Below are positions 62,930-64,000 of a stretch of 64,000 bases of DNA, one piece after another (position 1 is the stretch's first letter; each line of letters opens with the position of its first letter). The position numbers and the translations under genes are program-made. Source of the DNA: Chrysomallon squamiferum (taxonomy: Eukaryota > Mollusca > Gastropoda > Neomphalida > Peltospiridae); contig CM022672.1 in assembly GCA_012295275.1 (NCBI GenBank), positions 601,943 to 665,942 of the forward strand, given 5' to 3'. The notes beneath the pieces were generated by a model. That model searched no databases, was not told the DNA's origin, and saw nothing but the letters and a program-made list of their open reading frames with translations.

Positions 62930-64000
62930 GAAAAATAACAAACATCTTGGTTAATTCTCCACAGCCATCATCTCCTCAACTGTTCACACAGTAACACACA
63001 ACAGTCCATCAAAGTATCACTACCTGAACCAAAACAATTCTGAAGTAAAACAATGACTATAATCCATGAATTAATTTCATTTTAAAATGCACACAGCTCC
63101 AGCTATCAAGGTGGAATGATGAAAAACTAATATCCACTGTTTATACAGTTTTAAATCCTATACAAACTGTCAAGATAGTCATAATAAACGAATATTCATA
63201 AATAAATATCAGCAGAAATTTTTGGAAGTTGGAATAATGCATTCAGAATTACAGTAAAACAAAGGTCGTATTGAGTTTATGACTTTTCCAAAAACATCAG
63301 TACCGAGAGCTATCAGAATACAGTTAAGTAACAATCACTGCTTAAAATAAAATAAATCATAAATGAATGAAAATAATCAGTGTTTACATCAGATACACTT
63401 AATACTCCTCCAGTGATAACATCAGCTTGCCCATTACAACAGTAGACTCATCAGTGAAAATATTTTATAACATTTTTGGCTAATACTGTTAGCATTAGTA
63501 ACAGCTCTAGATGTCTGACAATTTATTATCTTTACTAATATAATTAGTATAAAATTGTTGTTTATTTCTAAAACATATAAATTTTATATTTATCCTGTTG
63601 TTGTAGAATTCTGCTGTACAATTGTACAATCAGGACTAATTATGTACAGACAATGTGACAGAAGTTTTCATAGTTCAAACACTGAAAGATGTTCATTGTG
63701 AACTGAAATACACAGCAGCAAACTGAAAACACTTCACCATCCAAACGACTGTGTTAACAACCTGTGTAAAGAAGAAACCTCCAGAACACATTGTAAATAC
63801 TTTTTGTTAAAATAAAGATACATGAATAGTAGCAGTGGAAAACAACTTGTCTAATTTTAGTACAGTAAGATGTTGTCAACATATCTGAGAACAATGAATT
63901 GTCTCAATGTACATTAAAGTCTATCCACTGAAAACAAGTGATGCAGCGTTAATAGGAGACTAGGAGGAAGCACAGCCACGTGACACACTCTTTAAACCAA
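62930..64000. other. Upstream intron of the finger gene to the window edge
   Basis: Unique AT-rich DNA with no exon, repeat array or RNA gene that I can recognise. If the finger exons are alternative ends of one gene, this is the intron leading from its shared 5' exons. Confidence 0.55.

Overview
This is AT-rich, intron-bearing animal DNA, dense in microsatellites and minisatellites. Two rhodopsin-family peptide-type GPCR genes and an array of paired C2H2 zinc-finger exons, all with spliceosomal splice sites, show a metazoan nuclear genome. The GPCR sequences and the repeat load fit a lophotrochozoan, most likely a mollusc, but the species cannot be fixed from this window. I found no rRNA or tRNA genes, no CRISPR array and nothing bacterial.

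Layout. Positions 1-4616 are a 35-36 bp minisatellite of about 130 units, cut by the left edge. Positions 4617-15165 are mostly non-coding, with an 18-bp repeat and microsatellites. GPCR 1 (+ strand) has coding exons 15409-15838 and 19901-20703. GPCR 2 (- strand) has coding exons 29085-29544 and 25319-26106. The two are paralogues in tail-to-tail orientation. Each is interrupted once, inside the same conserved cysteine codon at the start of TM3, in the same phase. Possible 5' non-coding exons of GPCR 2 lie at 30711-30942 and upstream of 38501. Positions 31-48 kb hold repeats, a four-copy AGGTCA-type array and a small MITE-like element, with no convincing gene.

From 48.9 to 62.9 kb the - strand carries five intact exons. 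Each encodes exactly two C2H2 zinc fingers, has its own stop codon, and is preceded by an acceptor that enters in the same phase (one base completes a split codon). Two more exons (about 56.8 and 51.8 kb) are decayed. This is the architecture of a gene with alternative 3'-terminal zinc-finger exons, as in Drosophila lola, broad or fruitless. The shared 5' exons, which in those genes carry a BTB domain, would lie beyond position 64000 and are not seen. The last intact exon runs straight into a minisatellite of 50/53 bp units (47.95-49.0 kb) whose repeat unit is its own second-finger coding sequence. The protein therefore ends by reading the repeat in a shifted frame. A pogo/Tigger-like transposon fragment sits between two of the finger exons.

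Most other long open frames in the window are translations of tandem repeats, not genes.
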